Assembly (NCBI GenBank): GCA_947044365.1
Contig: OX345641.1
Span: 1 to 64,000 of the forward strand
Length of the DNA stretch: 64,000 bases
Source: Petrosia ficiformis
Taxonomy: Eukaryota > Porifera > Demospongiae > Haplosclerida > Petrosiidae
Reading direction: 5' to 3'
Shown: in pieces, positions 38,161-51,800 of the stretch
Layout: every line of letters starts with the position of its first letter
How positions within the stretch are numbered: position 1 is the first letter of the stretch
Made by a program: the position numbers and the translations under genes
Notes under the pieces: model-generated
Seen by the model: only the letters and a program-made list of their open reading frames with translations
Databases searched by the model: none
Told to the model about the DNA's origin: nothing

Positions 38161-39050
38161 AAGGACATGCAACCTGATAGTGTTAGCCTGGTCAGCTGGG
38201 CTGTGGCTGTTCACCTCGTTGTCTTTGGTAGGACCGGGGTGAGTCTGTCATTGTTAGTGATGTTTGACGAGATCCTAGGTCTCAAGGTCAGTTGTTACGT
38301 ACTTCGTGTACGGCCCTCTTTCGAGGGGGGACTGGGATACCGGCAACTGTTCCTCCCCATCAAATGAGCTGGCAGCGACTCCAAATGACCTCAGGCTATT
38401 TTGGTACTTCCTTTTTTTGCATTGATTTATTCAATAAACTTGGTAACTAGATCTAAATGCCAAAGTGCAAAGCACAATTGATCACTGTTGTATTTTGCAC
38501 ACTTTTTAATTAACAAGAAACATATTTTATTAATGATTTATAATATTCATTATTATAGAGACAATAACTATAATGTAATTGCATAAGAGATCTTATTACA
38601 TACAACATGACACTTAATATGCCAGTTAGATGAATCAATAACATAATAACATGTCTAATGTTGTGCTATTAGCTTGCTGAACTTCCAAGTTGCATTAACG
38701 TGGCTGTAAATGGTATGCCACGCCTATATAAAAGATGATGCGATTGAAATTTGGAATTGCAAACTATAATTATGTAACTTAATGAGTAGAAGAAACTTTT
38801 AAAATGTTACCTGTAGAGATTTGAGATAGACTAGCAAAGATTATTATGCCAATCAAGTTAAAATAACAGAATTATAATAACATTAAAAATTAATAATAAA
38901 CATATTTGGATGAGGGACATTGCAAAGAAATAGATAATAAATAAAAGGAATATTAGTTATACTTTCGATACTAACATCACTGGACAGTAAATACTCATAG
39001 TACTGGAGTAATGTGAAACTATAGTACTTAATCGAAAATCCATACTGGTT
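38160..39050. repeat. GC-richer island plus repeated AT-rich segment
   Basis: The stretch 38,165-38,400 is markedly richer in G and C than its surroundings. From 38,339 onward (ACCGGCAACTGTTCCTCCCC) it is repeated at 46,487-47,100. A 66-codon plus-strand frame at 38,167 has no recognised domain. A T-run follows the island at 38,410. I tested it mentally against tRNA, snRNA and SRP RNA signatures and found no match. Confidence 0.7.
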
Positions 39051-40250
39051 TACAGTTCATGGTTCAAAGTGAATAACAAGAGAATACTAAAACGTTCATG
39101 GTTCCCACAAAAAACATTTTTGATCAAAAACACTGCAGAATCACAATAAGGAGATCACTATGAAACTGTAGGAACAGTATTACGAAAATTTTTTTCTAGT
39201 CAAAAATTAAGTACCAAAGGCTATAGTTCATAGTTTCAAGAGAACACTAAATTGTTCATGGTTCCTACAAACAGCATTTTTGATCAAAACTACTGTAGAA
39301 TCATAACAAGGACATCACTATCTAACTCTAGGAACAGTTTTAGGAAAATGTTTTTCCAGTCAAAAATTAAGTACCAAAGGCTATAGTTCATGGTTCAAAG
39401 TGAATTTCAAGACAATACTAAAACGCTCATTGTTCCTACAAACAACATTTTTGATCAACAATTCATAACAAGGACATCACTATCTAACTCTAGGAACAGT
39501 TTTAGGAAAACTTTCTTTCAATCAAAAATTAAGTACCAAAGGCTATAGTTCATGGATCAAAGTGAATTTCAAGACAATACTAAAACGCTCATTGTTCCTA
39601 AAAACAACATTTTTGATCAACAATACTGTAGAATCATAACAAGGACATCACTATCTAACTCTAGGAACAGTTTTAGGAAAATGTTTTTCCAGTCAAAAAT
39701 TAAGTACCAAAGGCTATAGTTCATGGTTCAAAGGGAATTTCAACAGAATAGTAAAACACTCATCGTTCCTACTAACAACATTTTTGATGAAAAATAGTAT
39801 AGAATCATAACAAGGACATCACTATCTAACTCTAGGAACAGTTTGAGAAAAAAATTTTTCTAGTCAAAAATTAAGTACCAAACGCTATAGTTCATGGTTC
39901 AAAGGGAATTTCAAGAGAATACTAAAATGCTCATGGTTCCTACAAACAACATTTTTGATCAAAAATACTGTAGAATTATAACAACGACATCACTATGTAA
40001 CCCTAGGAAGAGATTCAGAAAAATCGTTTTTTCCTGTGCGAAAATAAGTCCTAAGGCTATAGTACATGGTTTGATTACAATATGAAAAATCAGTACCAAG
40101 GCTATTCTATATATATGGTAAAACATTCAGCATACAAAAATGTTCACAGTTCTAACATTAAACAAAGTCACTTTGTAAACTCAGTAATGACATATCTAAC
40201 TTCAGAAACAGTTTCAGTCTAATCTGATAATGCTATCTAATAATTATAAT
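39050..40250. repeat. 170-bp satellite block
   Basis: Further units of the same satellite as at 36,656, about seven in number, with some shortened. Homology to the earlier block is interrupted only by small deletions such as the one near 39,465. Confidence 0.95.
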
Positions 40251-40970
40251 TAGCAATAAAGTAACAAAATGATTAAAAATTATGAATACAAAGGATACAG
40301 TTGGAGAGTTGATATTCAATTTCAAATGATATAATGACATGTGATCTGTATTAAGATTTGTAAACATCAATACTACAAATGAATAGATCGACATACACAC
40401 AAGAATTATCCTCATATAAGACAAAACCATACAATATGTACATACTATTAAAGATTTACTTTGACCATATGATATCCCCACATAATACTGTAAGACAACA
40501 GTATGAATCTCTAGATCATCTTTAAAATACTTGATTGATACAGCAACGGAGTGCAACAACTGGTTACGCCCACTTAATTATTACATAACGAGATTCATAG
40601 ATGAAAGCCTAAACTCACAAGTGCAGTACGTGAAAAGGACATGCAACTTGACACCTGAGTGTTAGGCTGGTCACTGTCTTCTTGGACTCTACCATATTTT
40701 AAAACATCTTCATTTTTGATATCTAATATTGAGAAATTCTCCATTGAACAAGTTTCCTGTTGAGCATTTTCCTACAAACTCTCAGCAAGTCAATGCCATA
40801 TTTGATGCTTAATTTAACAATACAAAAAATTTATTACATTCTCCAAAAAAAACATTCTGTTACAAGACATTTACAAACACAATGTGAATTAAACTACAGT
40901 TGTATTGCTAAGAAAACAGATTCCTAAATTACTGTCCTATAATCTGCCTTTAACAGCTCATGGTGTCTGA
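40250..40970. repeat. Satellite-associated segment, copy 2, and ankyrin-locus 3' flank
   Basis: The first half matches 37,850-38,160 and 60,130-60,540. The second half (about 40,670-40,920, with CCATTGAACAAGTTTC and AGTCAATGCCATATTTG) matches about 61,430-61,690, showing that the region 3' of the ankyrin locus has been duplicated. Confidence 0.8.
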
Positions 40971-42600
40971 AATTCAATACAAAGAATAAGATAGTATTTA
41001 GAAATATATATTCCAAACAGATTTAACTGTACAGTAGTACATTATTATACATTGTAGATTAAGAATTTACTCACCTCTTGAAAGTAGTAACCATTTGTAG
41101 TCTTCTCTTTTGGTAGCTCAGCATATGAAAGAAGATAATATATATTATAATAATTATTCAATATTGGTATTTACTGTAGATTAAATTACAGGTATATTGG
41201 GTTAAATCTACTCTGAAAATACATTCCTAAATTACTATCCTATAATCTGCCGTTAACAGCTCATGGTGTCTGAAATTCAATACAAAGAATAAGATAGTGT
41301 TTAGAAATGTATATATTCCAAAGAGATTTAACTCTACAGTAATACATTATTATACATTGTAGATTAAGAATTTACTCACCTGTTGAAATCTGTAACCATT
41401 TGTAGTCTTCTCTTTTGGTAGCTCAGCATATGAAAAATGATAATATATATTATAATAATTATTCAATATTGGTATTTACTGTAGATTAAATTACAGGTAT
41501 ATTGGGTTAAATCTACTCTGAAAATACATTCCTAAATTGCTATCCTATAATCTGCCGTTAACAGCTCATGGTGTCTGAAATTCAATACAAAGAATAAGAT
41601 AGTGTTTAGAAATGTATATATTCCAAAGAGATTTAACTCTACAGTAATACATTATACATTGTAGATTAAGAATTTACTCACCTGTTGAAATCTGTAACTA
41701 TTTGTAGTCTTCTCTTTTGGTAGCTCAGCATATGAAAAAAGATAATATATATTATAATAATTATTCAATAGTGGTATTTACTGTAGATTAAATTACAGGT
41801 ATATTGGGTTAAATCTACTCTGAAAATACATTCCTAAATTACTGTCCTATAATCTGCCACTAACAGCTCATGGTGTCTGAAATTCAATACAAAGAATAAG
41901 ATAGTATTTAGTAATATATATTCCAAAGAGATTTAACTGTACAGTAGTACATTATTATACATTGTAGATTAAGAATTTACTCACTTGTTGAAAGTGGTTA
42001 TCTTTTCGCTTTCAGTAGCTCAGCATATGAAAAAAGATAATATATATTATAATAATTATTCAATATTGGTATTTACTGTAGATTAAATTACAGGTATATT
42101 GGGTTAAATCTACTCTGAAAATACATTCCTAAATTACAGTCCTATAATCTGCCGTTAACAGCTCATGGTGTCTGAAATTCAATTACATTCCAAAGAGATT
42201 TAACTGTACAGTAGTACATTATTATACATTGTAGATTAAGAATTTACTCACCTCTTGAAAGTAGTTATCTTTTTGTACTTTTTTACTTTAAGTGGCTCAG
42301 CATATAAAAAGATAATAATTATATATTATAATAATTATTCAATATTGGTATTTACAGTGGATGAAATTACAGATATATTGGGTTAAATCTACTCTGAAAA
42401 AACTCTCCTAAATTACTGTCCTATAATCTGCCGCCAACAGCTCATGGTGTCTGAAATTCAATACAAAGAATAAGATAGTATTTAGAAATGTATATATTCC
42501 AAAGAGATTTAACTGTACAGTAATACATTATTATACATTGTAGATTAAGAATTTACTCACCTGTTGAGTATTTCTTGTTAACTCCTAAGAAAAATAAATA
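40970..42600 (-). repeat. 300-bp tandem units, each with a splice-bounded mini-exon
   Basis: Six units of about 267-310 bp are marked by the antisense splice donor (TTTACTCACC) at about 41,072, 41,377, 41,679, 41,982, 42,249 and 42,559. Read on the minus strand, most carry TATGCTGAG, then a segment starting CTACCAAAAGAGAAGACTAC and ending TTTCAACAG, then GTGAGTAAATTC. The first two are exactly 42 nt. Others are 34 or 44 nt or contain a stop, and one donor region reads CAACAA|GTGAGT. The unit nearest the ankyrin gene has a different 24-nt exon (42,584-42,561) with a very good TTTTTCTTAG acceptor. They may be duplicated exons of the ankyrin gene, now partly decayed. Confidence 0.7.
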
Positions 42601-42843
42601 TATTATTTAAATATCAGTAATTAAAACACAAAGCATTAAAAATACATCACTACATTACTGTCCTATAATCTGCCATCAACAGCTAATATATACTGAAGCT
42701 CAATACAAAAAATATAGAAATATAAATTAATACATACTTTACACAATAACAGTACTAGTAACTATAACAAGGTATAGCAATACTAGATTAGTACAGCAAT
42801 TCAACATTTGTTTGCCACGCTGTATGAATAACATAAAACTTAC

Positions 42844-45166
42844 CTAAAACACTTTCTTTCTTGTACTGGTCATCTTGTTCCTCTTCTCCATGTTTCCTTG
42901 TAACGTGTTGCTCTAAAGAAATACATGAAAATAAATATCATAAATAATCAGATATATTCTATGACAATAAGAAGCAATCATCAGTTCCAGCAATCTGTAG
43001 ACCTGGTATTTACTATTTAAAAGCTATAGGATTGCTCACAAATAGTGTTTCAATTCCCACTTACCTCATCTCCATCATGTCTTCATGTAAGTTCTGTTGT
43101 TGCTTGAGAAATTTAAATTATACGCAATTACGCATGCGCATAAAATTAATTAAAATTGCGTAATACTTTGATAATAGTATACAATGTACAATACATGAAT
43201 ATAATATAAGAACAATACATTTATAATAGCAAGTATTGAATAGTTGTTGTGTATAAAAGAAGCTATAACTATCTGTTATTATCAGTTAATAATAGATTCT
43301 TTCAACTGCTAAGCAGAACTCTGATATTTCCAAGGTGGTGGTGGGAATGGAGTTTTGACTGTCAGTACCAAATAATACCGATATAATTTTCAATTTTTCA
43401 TTACTTTATTATTATTGTTATTATTATTACTATAATACTATTCTTTTGGTACAAAATGTTCAATCCCGTCACATGACATCAGACCTAGAAATGATTTACA
43501 CATTTTTCCATTCCTTATTAATACATGATCCTTGTAATCATGTGAGCTTGTTTACATTGCGCTACTGCTGGTAAAGGACATTCTACAATTGTCATTATTG
43601 TTCCCAAGGAATATGCTTCAGATTGAATGACTGTTTATTACTAAAAAATAGTTCAATTTATATATATACAGAAACAAAGAATGTACAATACAGTCAACAA
43701 TAACATAGTGCATACACATTAAACAATAGTACTATAGTGATTATTAGGAATAGACTACAATATAGTATAATACTGATCATGAAGCTGACTTTACAAATAA
43801 GATACTACATGTATTTAGAGACATAATTATGTGTCAGTGATAATTATATAGACTATGTTATAAAGTGAATAATAGTGATGTTAATTTATCTTTCAAGTTG
43901 TTCTAAGTTGAGCTAAAATAATCTTTGTACATTCAAAGTATTTCTGGGGGACAGAAAATGCAGCACCACAATAAACAACAATAATAATAAACATTCAACA
44001 TGTACCTTTTGTTTACTATAATCGATAGCAGTATTATTACTTTTGTCTTTAATCATACGACTAGCACCTCTCTCTATCAATGCCTTCAAAATAGCAGGTT
44101 GGTTAAACATTGCAGCAACATGAAGAGGAGTCCGTCCTTCATCATCACAAGTATTAACATCACATCTATATGATATCAAGATTATGATGTCACTAATTCT
44201 GATATCATAATTATATTACTTTGGAGAAGCAAGCAATACCTTTGCAATACTCAGTAACTGCCTATATGTATTAAAGCTATAAGTAAGTCCAATATAATTA
44301 TTATAATAATTTAACATACTTTTGTATTTAATAATACAGTGATGTTATGATACTGGTTACACAACACTGAAACATGTAGTGGTGAATGGAATAGCATATT
44401 ACGCTCATTAATCGCCTTTAAACAATCTGCATATTCAATAAGTACCTCCAAACACCTTTATAGGAGGAATGTAGAATATTCCAAAACATAACTACATTAT
44501 AAGCTTACCGAGTCCGAGGAAATTTAGCTGCTAAATGAAACACAGTATCACCATTATGATCGATGCTATTGGTTTCAGCACCGCTTCTAAAGGCAGTTAT
44601 TAATAATTAATTAATGATAATACTTACTAATACTCACTTTAATAGTGTCCTAACCACATCATCATTGTCATTCATTACTGCTATCATTAAAGGGGTGTAC
44701 CCTACTTGGTTACAAACATTAATAACAGCTCCAAGTTGTCGTACCAGCAATGAACAACACTTGAATAGAAATGATTAGAATAATAGCAATAATAAATGTA
44801 ATATGATAATTATGTACTTTTGCATGGCCTCCAATAGCAGCATATATCAATGGTGTGTTCCCTTCATTATCTAATATATTAACATCATGTAGCTGAGATA
44901 ACTCACGAACATTTGCACGATCACCTGATTATTAATAATATCATGTGATTAATTAGTGAGCAGTATAACATACCTGATATTGCTGCTAAGTGAAGTTGAG
45001 AGGGTTCGTGTTGTAATAAATTATGTTTATCTAGTAACTCATAAGGTGAAGATATTTGTAGAGTAGCAAGAGATGGTGAAGATGAAAGAGAACTATGATC
45101 CCACACACTACAGTGAATGAATTACTAATTAACTATTAACATGATGATGTAATATTACATCATACT
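42844..45166 (-). CDS. Ankyrin-repeat protein, partial 5' end
   Basis: Exons on the minus strand join in frame: up to 45,166; 45,107-44,974; 44,924-44,818; 44,759-44,638; 44,586-44,509; 44,261-44,220; 44,165-44,006. They encode at least five ankyrin repeats, visible as SQLHLAAISG, DNEGNTPLIYAAIGGHA, NQVGYTPLMIAVMND, DHNGDTVFHLAAK and DDEGRTPLHVAAMFNQPAIL. Ankyrin repeats form protein-binding surfaces, and no catalytic domain is attached. Two more candidate exons follow, 43,102-43,065 (QQQNLHEDMMEM) and 42,912-42,844, but joining either to the preceding exon reaches a stop in or at the end of the 42,912 exon, so the 3' end is unresolved. The 5' end runs into the 170-bp satellite at about 45,205 and no start codon is seen. 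The gene may be broken or continue past a repeat-filled intron. Residues outside the repeats match nothing I know. Confidence 0.8.
43110..43990. other. Intron-like AT-rich sequence
   Basis: Sequence between ankyrin exons. It holds an ATT/TAT-rich microsatellite near 43,410, an inverted ATTACGCAATTTTAATTAAT-type palindrome near 43,115-43,165, and a segment at 43,180-43,375 that recurs at 58,870-59,045 (TTGTTGTGTATAAAAGAAGC, AAGGTGGTGGT). Confidence 0.6.
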
Positions 45167-45199
45167 TTTGTGAATGTACAGCCGGTAGTGATCCTGTTT

Positions 45200-46486
45200 T
45201 GTGATGTAATCATAACAACGACATTACTATCTAACACTAGGAACAGTATTAAAACAATTTTTTTCCAGTCAAAAATTAAGTACCAAAGGCTATAGTTCAT
45301 GGTTCAAAGTGAATTTCAAGACAATACTAAAACGCTCATGGTTCCCACAAGCAACATTTTTGATCAAAAACACTGCAGAATCACAATAAGGACATCATTA
45401 TGGAAGTCTAGGAACACTTTAAAGGAAAATTTATTTCTGGTCAAAAATTAAGTACCAAAGGCTATAGTTCATGGTTCAAAGTGAATTTTGAGAGAATACT
45501 AAAACGATCATGGTTCCTACAAACAACATTTTTGATCAAAAATACTGCAGAATGATAACAACGACATCACTATCTAACTCTAGGAACAGTTTTAGAAAAA
45601 TAATTTTTCCAGTCAAAAAATAAGTACCAAGGCTATAGTTCATGGTCTGATTAGAGTTTCGAGAGAACACTAAAATGCTCGTGGTTCTTATAAACAACAT
45701 TTTTGATCAAAAACACTGCAGAATCATAACAAGGACATCACTATGTAACTCTAGAAATAGTTTTAGAAAAATAATTTTTCCAGTCAAAAAATAAGCACCA
45801 AGGCTATATATAATAATTATATAGTTCATGGTCCAATTAGAGTTTCAAGAGAACACTAAAATGCTCATGGTTCCTACAAGCAACATTTTTGATCAAAAAC
45901 ACTGCAGAATCACAATAAGGACATCATTATGGAAGTCTAGGAACACTTTTAGGAAAATTTTTTTCTAGTCAAAAATTAAGTACCAAAGGCTATAGTTCAT
46001 GGTTCAAAGTGAATTTTGAGCAAATACTAAAACGATCATGGTTCCTACAAACAACATTTTTGATCAAAAATACTGCAGAATCATAACAACGACATTACTA
46101 TCTAACTCTAGGAACAGTATTAGAACAATTTTTTTCCAGTCAAAAATTAAGTACCAAAGGCTATAGTTCATGGTTCAAAGTGAATTTCAAGACAATACTA
46201 AAACGCTCATGGTTCCTACAAGCAACATTTTTGATCAAACACACTGCAGAATCATAATAAGGACATTATTATGGAACTATAGGAACAGTTATAGGAAAGC
46301 TTTTTTTCCAGTCAAAAATTAAGTACCAAAGGGTATAGTTCATGGTTCAAAGTGAATTTCAAGACAATACTAAAATGCTCATGCTTCCTACAAACAACAT
46401 TTTTGATCAAAAATACTGTAGAATCATAACAACGACATCACTATCTAACTGTAGGAACAGTTATAGGAAAACCTTTTTTCCAGTCA
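45200..46486. repeat. 170-bp satellite block
   Basis: About eight units of the same satellite as at 36.7 kb. It abuts ankyrin-gene sequence at about 45,205. Confidence 0.95.
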
Positions 46487-47110
46487 ACCGGCAACTGTTC
46501 CTCCCCATCAAATGATCTGGCAGCGACTCCAAATGACCTCAGGCTATTTTGGAACTTCTTTTTTTTTGCATTGATTTATTTAATAAACTTGGTAACTAAA
46601 TGCCGAAGTGCAAAGTGTGACAATTGATAAATTTGATTAACAAGAAACATATTTTATTAATGATTTTTAATACTCATTATTATAATAACTATAATGTAAT
46701 TGCATAAGAGATCTTATTACAACATCACCGTTAATATGCCAGTTAGATGAACCAATAACATAATGGGATGTCTAGCTTGCATTAATTTTCAAGATTGTGG
46801 CTGATGCAAATTAAATGATATGCCACATGTATATACCATAGAAATTTGGAACATGACTAAATTTCACACTATAGCAACTTATTAAGTAGAAAATTGTCAA
46901 CATGTTCCCTGTAGAGATTATAGTAAAGATTATTATGCCAATATACTTAAAATAACAATTCTTATAACAGTAACAGAAATATATTTGGATGTGGACATTT
47001 GAAAGAAATAGATAATAAAGAAAAGTTATACTTACAATACTAACATCACTGGACAGTAAATTCTCCTGGTACTGGAATAATCTGAAACTATAGTATCTAT
47101 ACAGGTTTAC
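46487..47110. repeat. Second copy of the 38,339-39,050 segment
   Basis: Begins ACCGGCAACTGTTCCTCCCC and stays alignable for about 600 bp with indels. The GC-rich part upstream of 38,339 is missing here, and the junction with satellite sequence is sharp. Confidence 0.9.
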
Positions 47111-47610
47111 ACTTCATGGTTCCAAGTGAATTTCAAGAGATTACTAAAATGCTCACAGTTCCTTTTAACAACAGTTTTGATCAAACATACTAAGGACATC
47201 ATTATCTAACTCTAGGAACAGTTTCGGTTCAATCTCAAATGATTCATTTTGCAAAGAAAAATCAGTACAAAGGCTATAGTTCAGGGTAAAAATTCAAATT
47301 TACATAGAATATTAAAATGCTCACGGTTCTTACACATAATATTATTGATCAAAACCACTTTGGAAACCTATTAAGGACATCATTATCTAATCTAGGAACA
47401 GTTTTGGCTCAATCTCAATTGATTCATTTTGCAATGGAAAATTAGTACAAAGGCTATAGTTCAGGGTAAAAATTCGAATTTCAAGAGATTACGAAATCGC
47501 TCACAGTTCTATCACGTATTATTATTGATCAAAAGCACTTTGGAAACATATTAGGGACATCATTATCTAACACTAGGAACAGTTTCGGCTCAATCAGAAA
47601 TGTAATTGTT
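47110..47610. repeat. 181-bp satellite variant
   Basis: About three units carrying AACAGTTTCGG, CAAAGGCTATAGTTCAGGGT and ACATAATATTATTGATCAAAA. This is a sister variant of the 170-bp satellite. Confidence 0.9.
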
Positions 47611-48239
47611 ACAAATGCACCATCATTCAAAACCTTCAAACAGCTTGTTGACACAGTAATTCATGGCTTCTACATTAAAGTTGATTACCTTTCCCAAACT
47701 ATCCAAAGACAGTCCCGTCACCAACTAAGTATAAACAATGGAGGTCTTGAGGAAACAGAATTATAGTTCCAGAACCTACTTCACTTTGCGAGGGATTACA
47801 ATACTGTTAAAATAGTTGTGAATTTTGTCAGTAGCAGATAGATTGTATTATAAGTGAGAAGAACAGCATATCTAGATGCTCTCAGTAGTATCTTGAGGTT
47901 TATTCATTTCAGTTAGTAAATGTTCTTCATTTCAGTTCTCTCTTGCCTCATGTATGTTCATATCTTAGTACAAGTCAATTCCACTGCCTTTCTATGCCAG
48001 TTCTTTTCTTTAAACGTTTCTTGAGCGATCCTTCATAGTCTGTTCTAGAGCGGTCAGTCACATCTAAGCCTTGATAGAAATTACTTACATGAAAAGGGAT
48101 TAGAAGTCAATGCTAGGAGATTGGTTAGTTTTCTATTTCTTGCCCACTTGTGCAGTGTGCACTCGTATTGTAAACAAGCTCACGTGATGATTACAAAATC
48201 ATGTGACTAAACCGCCAATTTTTATCCGCCATTTAAATT

Positions 48240-48545
48240 TCATTTCATTTCATGGACATGGAAGAGAGGAAGGTGGGAGGAGCTGTTAAAGGTGTTTTTA
48301 GCGTCTAGCGAGGAGGAATAGCTTGACTAATCTGTTTACCTTGTGATGTAGAAGTACTGTGTGAATTTCCTGGGAGTAGAGAGAAAAGGTTTAGACTCGT
48401 GTATTAAGACGGCTGATGTTGGAGGAGCTGCTAAAGGTGTTTGTAGCGTCTAGCGAGGAGGAGTAGCTTGACTAATCTGTTTACCTTGTGATGTGAAGTA
48501 CTGAGTGAATTTCCTGGGAGTAGAGAAAAGAGGGAACACTTGAAA
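48240..48545. repeat. 145-bp tandem duplication in the arms
   Basis: A segment with AGGAGCTGTTAAAGGTGTTT, TAGCGTCTAGCGAGGAGG and TTTACCTTGTGATGT occurs twice in tandem here, and in mirror image at about 57,970-58,235. The duplication therefore predates formation of the palindrome or was copied between the arms. Confidence 0.85.
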
Positions 48546-48879
48546 AGGTAAATATATTTATTTAGCATGACTTTTATTTCGTTGCTATGGTAACCATTTA
48601 GGACACCTCCCTCAATATTCTTGTGTACTTGTACTGAGATACTGTACTGACCTTGACTACAGTGTAACTGACTAACCTTTGACTACACTGTGACTGACTA
48701 GCCTTTGTTGTGCCTTTGACTAAACTGTGACTTACTAACCTTGGGAAGGTTATACACAGAATAGAATTATCTAAGTAATTAGGCATATTGCATTGAAGGT
48801 ATGTATGCTTAATGTTTGTTTGTTTGTCCTAGATATGACGTTAAACTGTCTCTTGTTCATGTATTTAGATTTTTTGCTT

Positions 48880-51800
48880 ATGTTGCATTTCCGACTTTTA
48901 ACTACAATGTGACTTGTGCATTACACTGTGACTTGTGCCTTTGACTAAACTGTGACTTGTGCCTTCGACTATACTGTGACTTGTGCCTTACACTGTGACT
49001 TGTGCTTTACTCTGTTACTTGTGCCTTTGACTATACTGTGACAAGTGCATTTGACTACACTAGGACTTGTGACTACACTGTGAGTTTTACTTTTGACGAC
49101 ACTATGACGTGCCTTGACTAAACTGTGACTTGTGCCTTCGACTATACTGTGACTTGTGCCTTACACTGTGACCTGTGCCTTACTCTGTTACTTGTGCCTT
49201 TGACTTTTACTTTTGACGACACTATGACGTGCCTTTGACTACACTGTGACTTGTGTCTTACACTGTTAATTGTGCCTTACACTGTTACTTGTGCCTTTGA
49301 CTACACTGTGACTTGTGCCTGCCTTGGACTACACTGTGACTTGTGCCTTACTCTGTTACTTGTGCCTTTGACTATACTGTGACAAGTGCCTTTCACTACA
49401 CTAGGACTTGGGCCTTACACTGTTAATTTTGCCTTACACTGTTACTTGTACCTTTGACTACACTGTGACTTTTACTTTTGACGACACTATGACGTGCCTT
49501 TCACAACACTGTGACTTGTGCCTGCCTTGGACTACACTGTTAATTGTGCCTTACACTGTTTCTTGTGCCTTTGACTATACTGTGACAAGTGCCTTTGACT
49601 ACACTAGGACTTGTGCCTTTGACTACACTGTGACTTGTGCCTTACACTGTGACTTGCTCGACTACTCTATGACTTTTACTTTTGACGACACTATGATGTG
49701 CCTTTGACTATACTGTGACAAGTGCCTTTCACTACACTAGGACTTGGGCCTTACACTGTTAATTTTGCCTTACACTGTTACTTGTACCTTTGACAACACT
49801 GTGACTTTTACTTTTGACGACACTATGACGTGCCTTTCACTACACTGTGACTTGTGCCTGCCTTGGACTACACTGTTAATTGTGCCTTACACTGTTTCTT
49901 GTGCCTTTGACTATACTGTGACAAGTGCCTTTGACTACACTAGGACTTGTGCCTTTGACTACACTGTGACTTGTGCCTTACACTGTGACTTGCTCGACTA
50001 CTCTATGACTTACTTTTGACGACACTATGACGTGCCTTTGACTACACTGTGACTTGTGCCTTGGACTACACTGTGACTTTTACTTTTGACGACACTATGA
50101 CGTGCCTTTGACTACACTGTGACTTCTGCCTTACACTGTTACTTGTGCCTTGGACTACACTGTGACTTCTGCCTTACTCTGTTACTTGTGCCTTTGACTA
50201 CACTGTGAGTTTTACTTTTGACGACCCTATGACGTGCCTTGACTAAACTGTGACTTGTGCCTTCGACTATACTGTGACTTGTGCCTTACACTGTGACCTG
50301 TGCCTTACTCTGTTACTTGTGACTTTTACTTTTGACGACACTATGACGTGCCTTTGACTACACTGTGACTTGTGCCTTACACTGTTACTTGTGCCTGCCT
50401 TGGACTACACTGTGACTTGTGCCTTACTCTGTTACTTGTGCCTTTGACTATACTGTGACAAGTGCCTTTGACTACACTAGGACTTGTGCCTCACACTGTT
50501 AATTGTGCCTTACACTGTTACTTGTGCCTTTGACTACACTGTGAGTTTTACTTTTGACGACACTATGACATGCCTTGACTAAACTGTGATTTGTGCCTTC
50601 GACTATACTGTGACTTGGGCCTTTGTCTACACTGTGACTTGTGCCTTACACTGTGACTTGCTCGACTACACTGGGACTTTTACTTTTGACGTGCCTTTGA
50701 CTACACTGTGACTTGTGCCTTACACTGTTACTTGTGCCTTTGACTACACTGTGACTTGTGCCTTGGACTACACTGTGACTTGTGCCTTACTCTGTTACTT
50801 GTGCCTTTGACTATACTGTGACAAGTGCCTTTCACTACACTAGGACTTGGGCCTTACACTGTTAATTGTGCCTTACACTGTGACTTGTGCCTTACTCTGT
50901 TACTTGTGCCTTTGACTACACTGTGACTTTTACTTTTGATGACACTATGACGTGCCTTTGACTACACTGTGACTTGTGCCTGCCTTGGACTACACTGTGA
51001 CTTGTGCCTTACTCTGTTACTTGTGCCTTTGACTATACTGTGACAAGTGCCTTTGACTACACTAGGACTTGTGCCTTACACTGTTAATTGTGCCTTACAC
51101 TGTTACTTGTGCCTTTGACTACACTGTGAGTTTTACTTTTGACGACACTATGACGTGCCTTGACTAAACTGTGACTTGTGCCTTCGACTATACTGTGACT
51201 TGGGCCTTTGACTACACTGTGACTTGTGCCTTACACTGTTAATTGTGCCTTACACTGTGACTTGCTCGACTACACTGGGACTTTTACTTTTGACGTGCCT
51301 TTGACTACACTGTTACTTGTGCCTTTGACTACACTGTGACTTGTGCCTTGGACTACACTGTGACTTGTGCCTTTGACTATACTGTGACAAGTGCCTTTGA
51401 CTACACTAGGACTTGTGCCTCACACTGTTAATTGTGCCTTACACTGTTACTTGTGCCTTTGACTACACTGTGAGTTTTACTTTTGACGACACTATGACAT
51501 GCCTTGACTAAACTGTGATTTGTGCCTTCGACTATACTGTGACTTGGGCCTTTGACTACACTGTGACTTGTGCCTTACACTGTGACTTGCTCGACTACAC
51601 TGGGACTTTTACTTTTGACGTGCCTTTGACTACACTGTGACTTGTGCCTTACACTGTTACTTGTGCCTTTGACTACACTGTGACTTGTGCCTTGGACTAC
51701 ACTGTGACTTGTGCCTTACTCTGTTACTTGTGCCTTTGACTATACTGTGACAAGTGCCTTTGACTACACTAGGACTTGGGCCTTTGACTACACTGTTACT

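Noticed and set aside
41090..41130. GGTAGCTCAGC as a tRNA A-box
   Set aside because: There is no B-box or cloverleaf around it; it belongs to the mini-exon of the 300-bp unit on the other strand.
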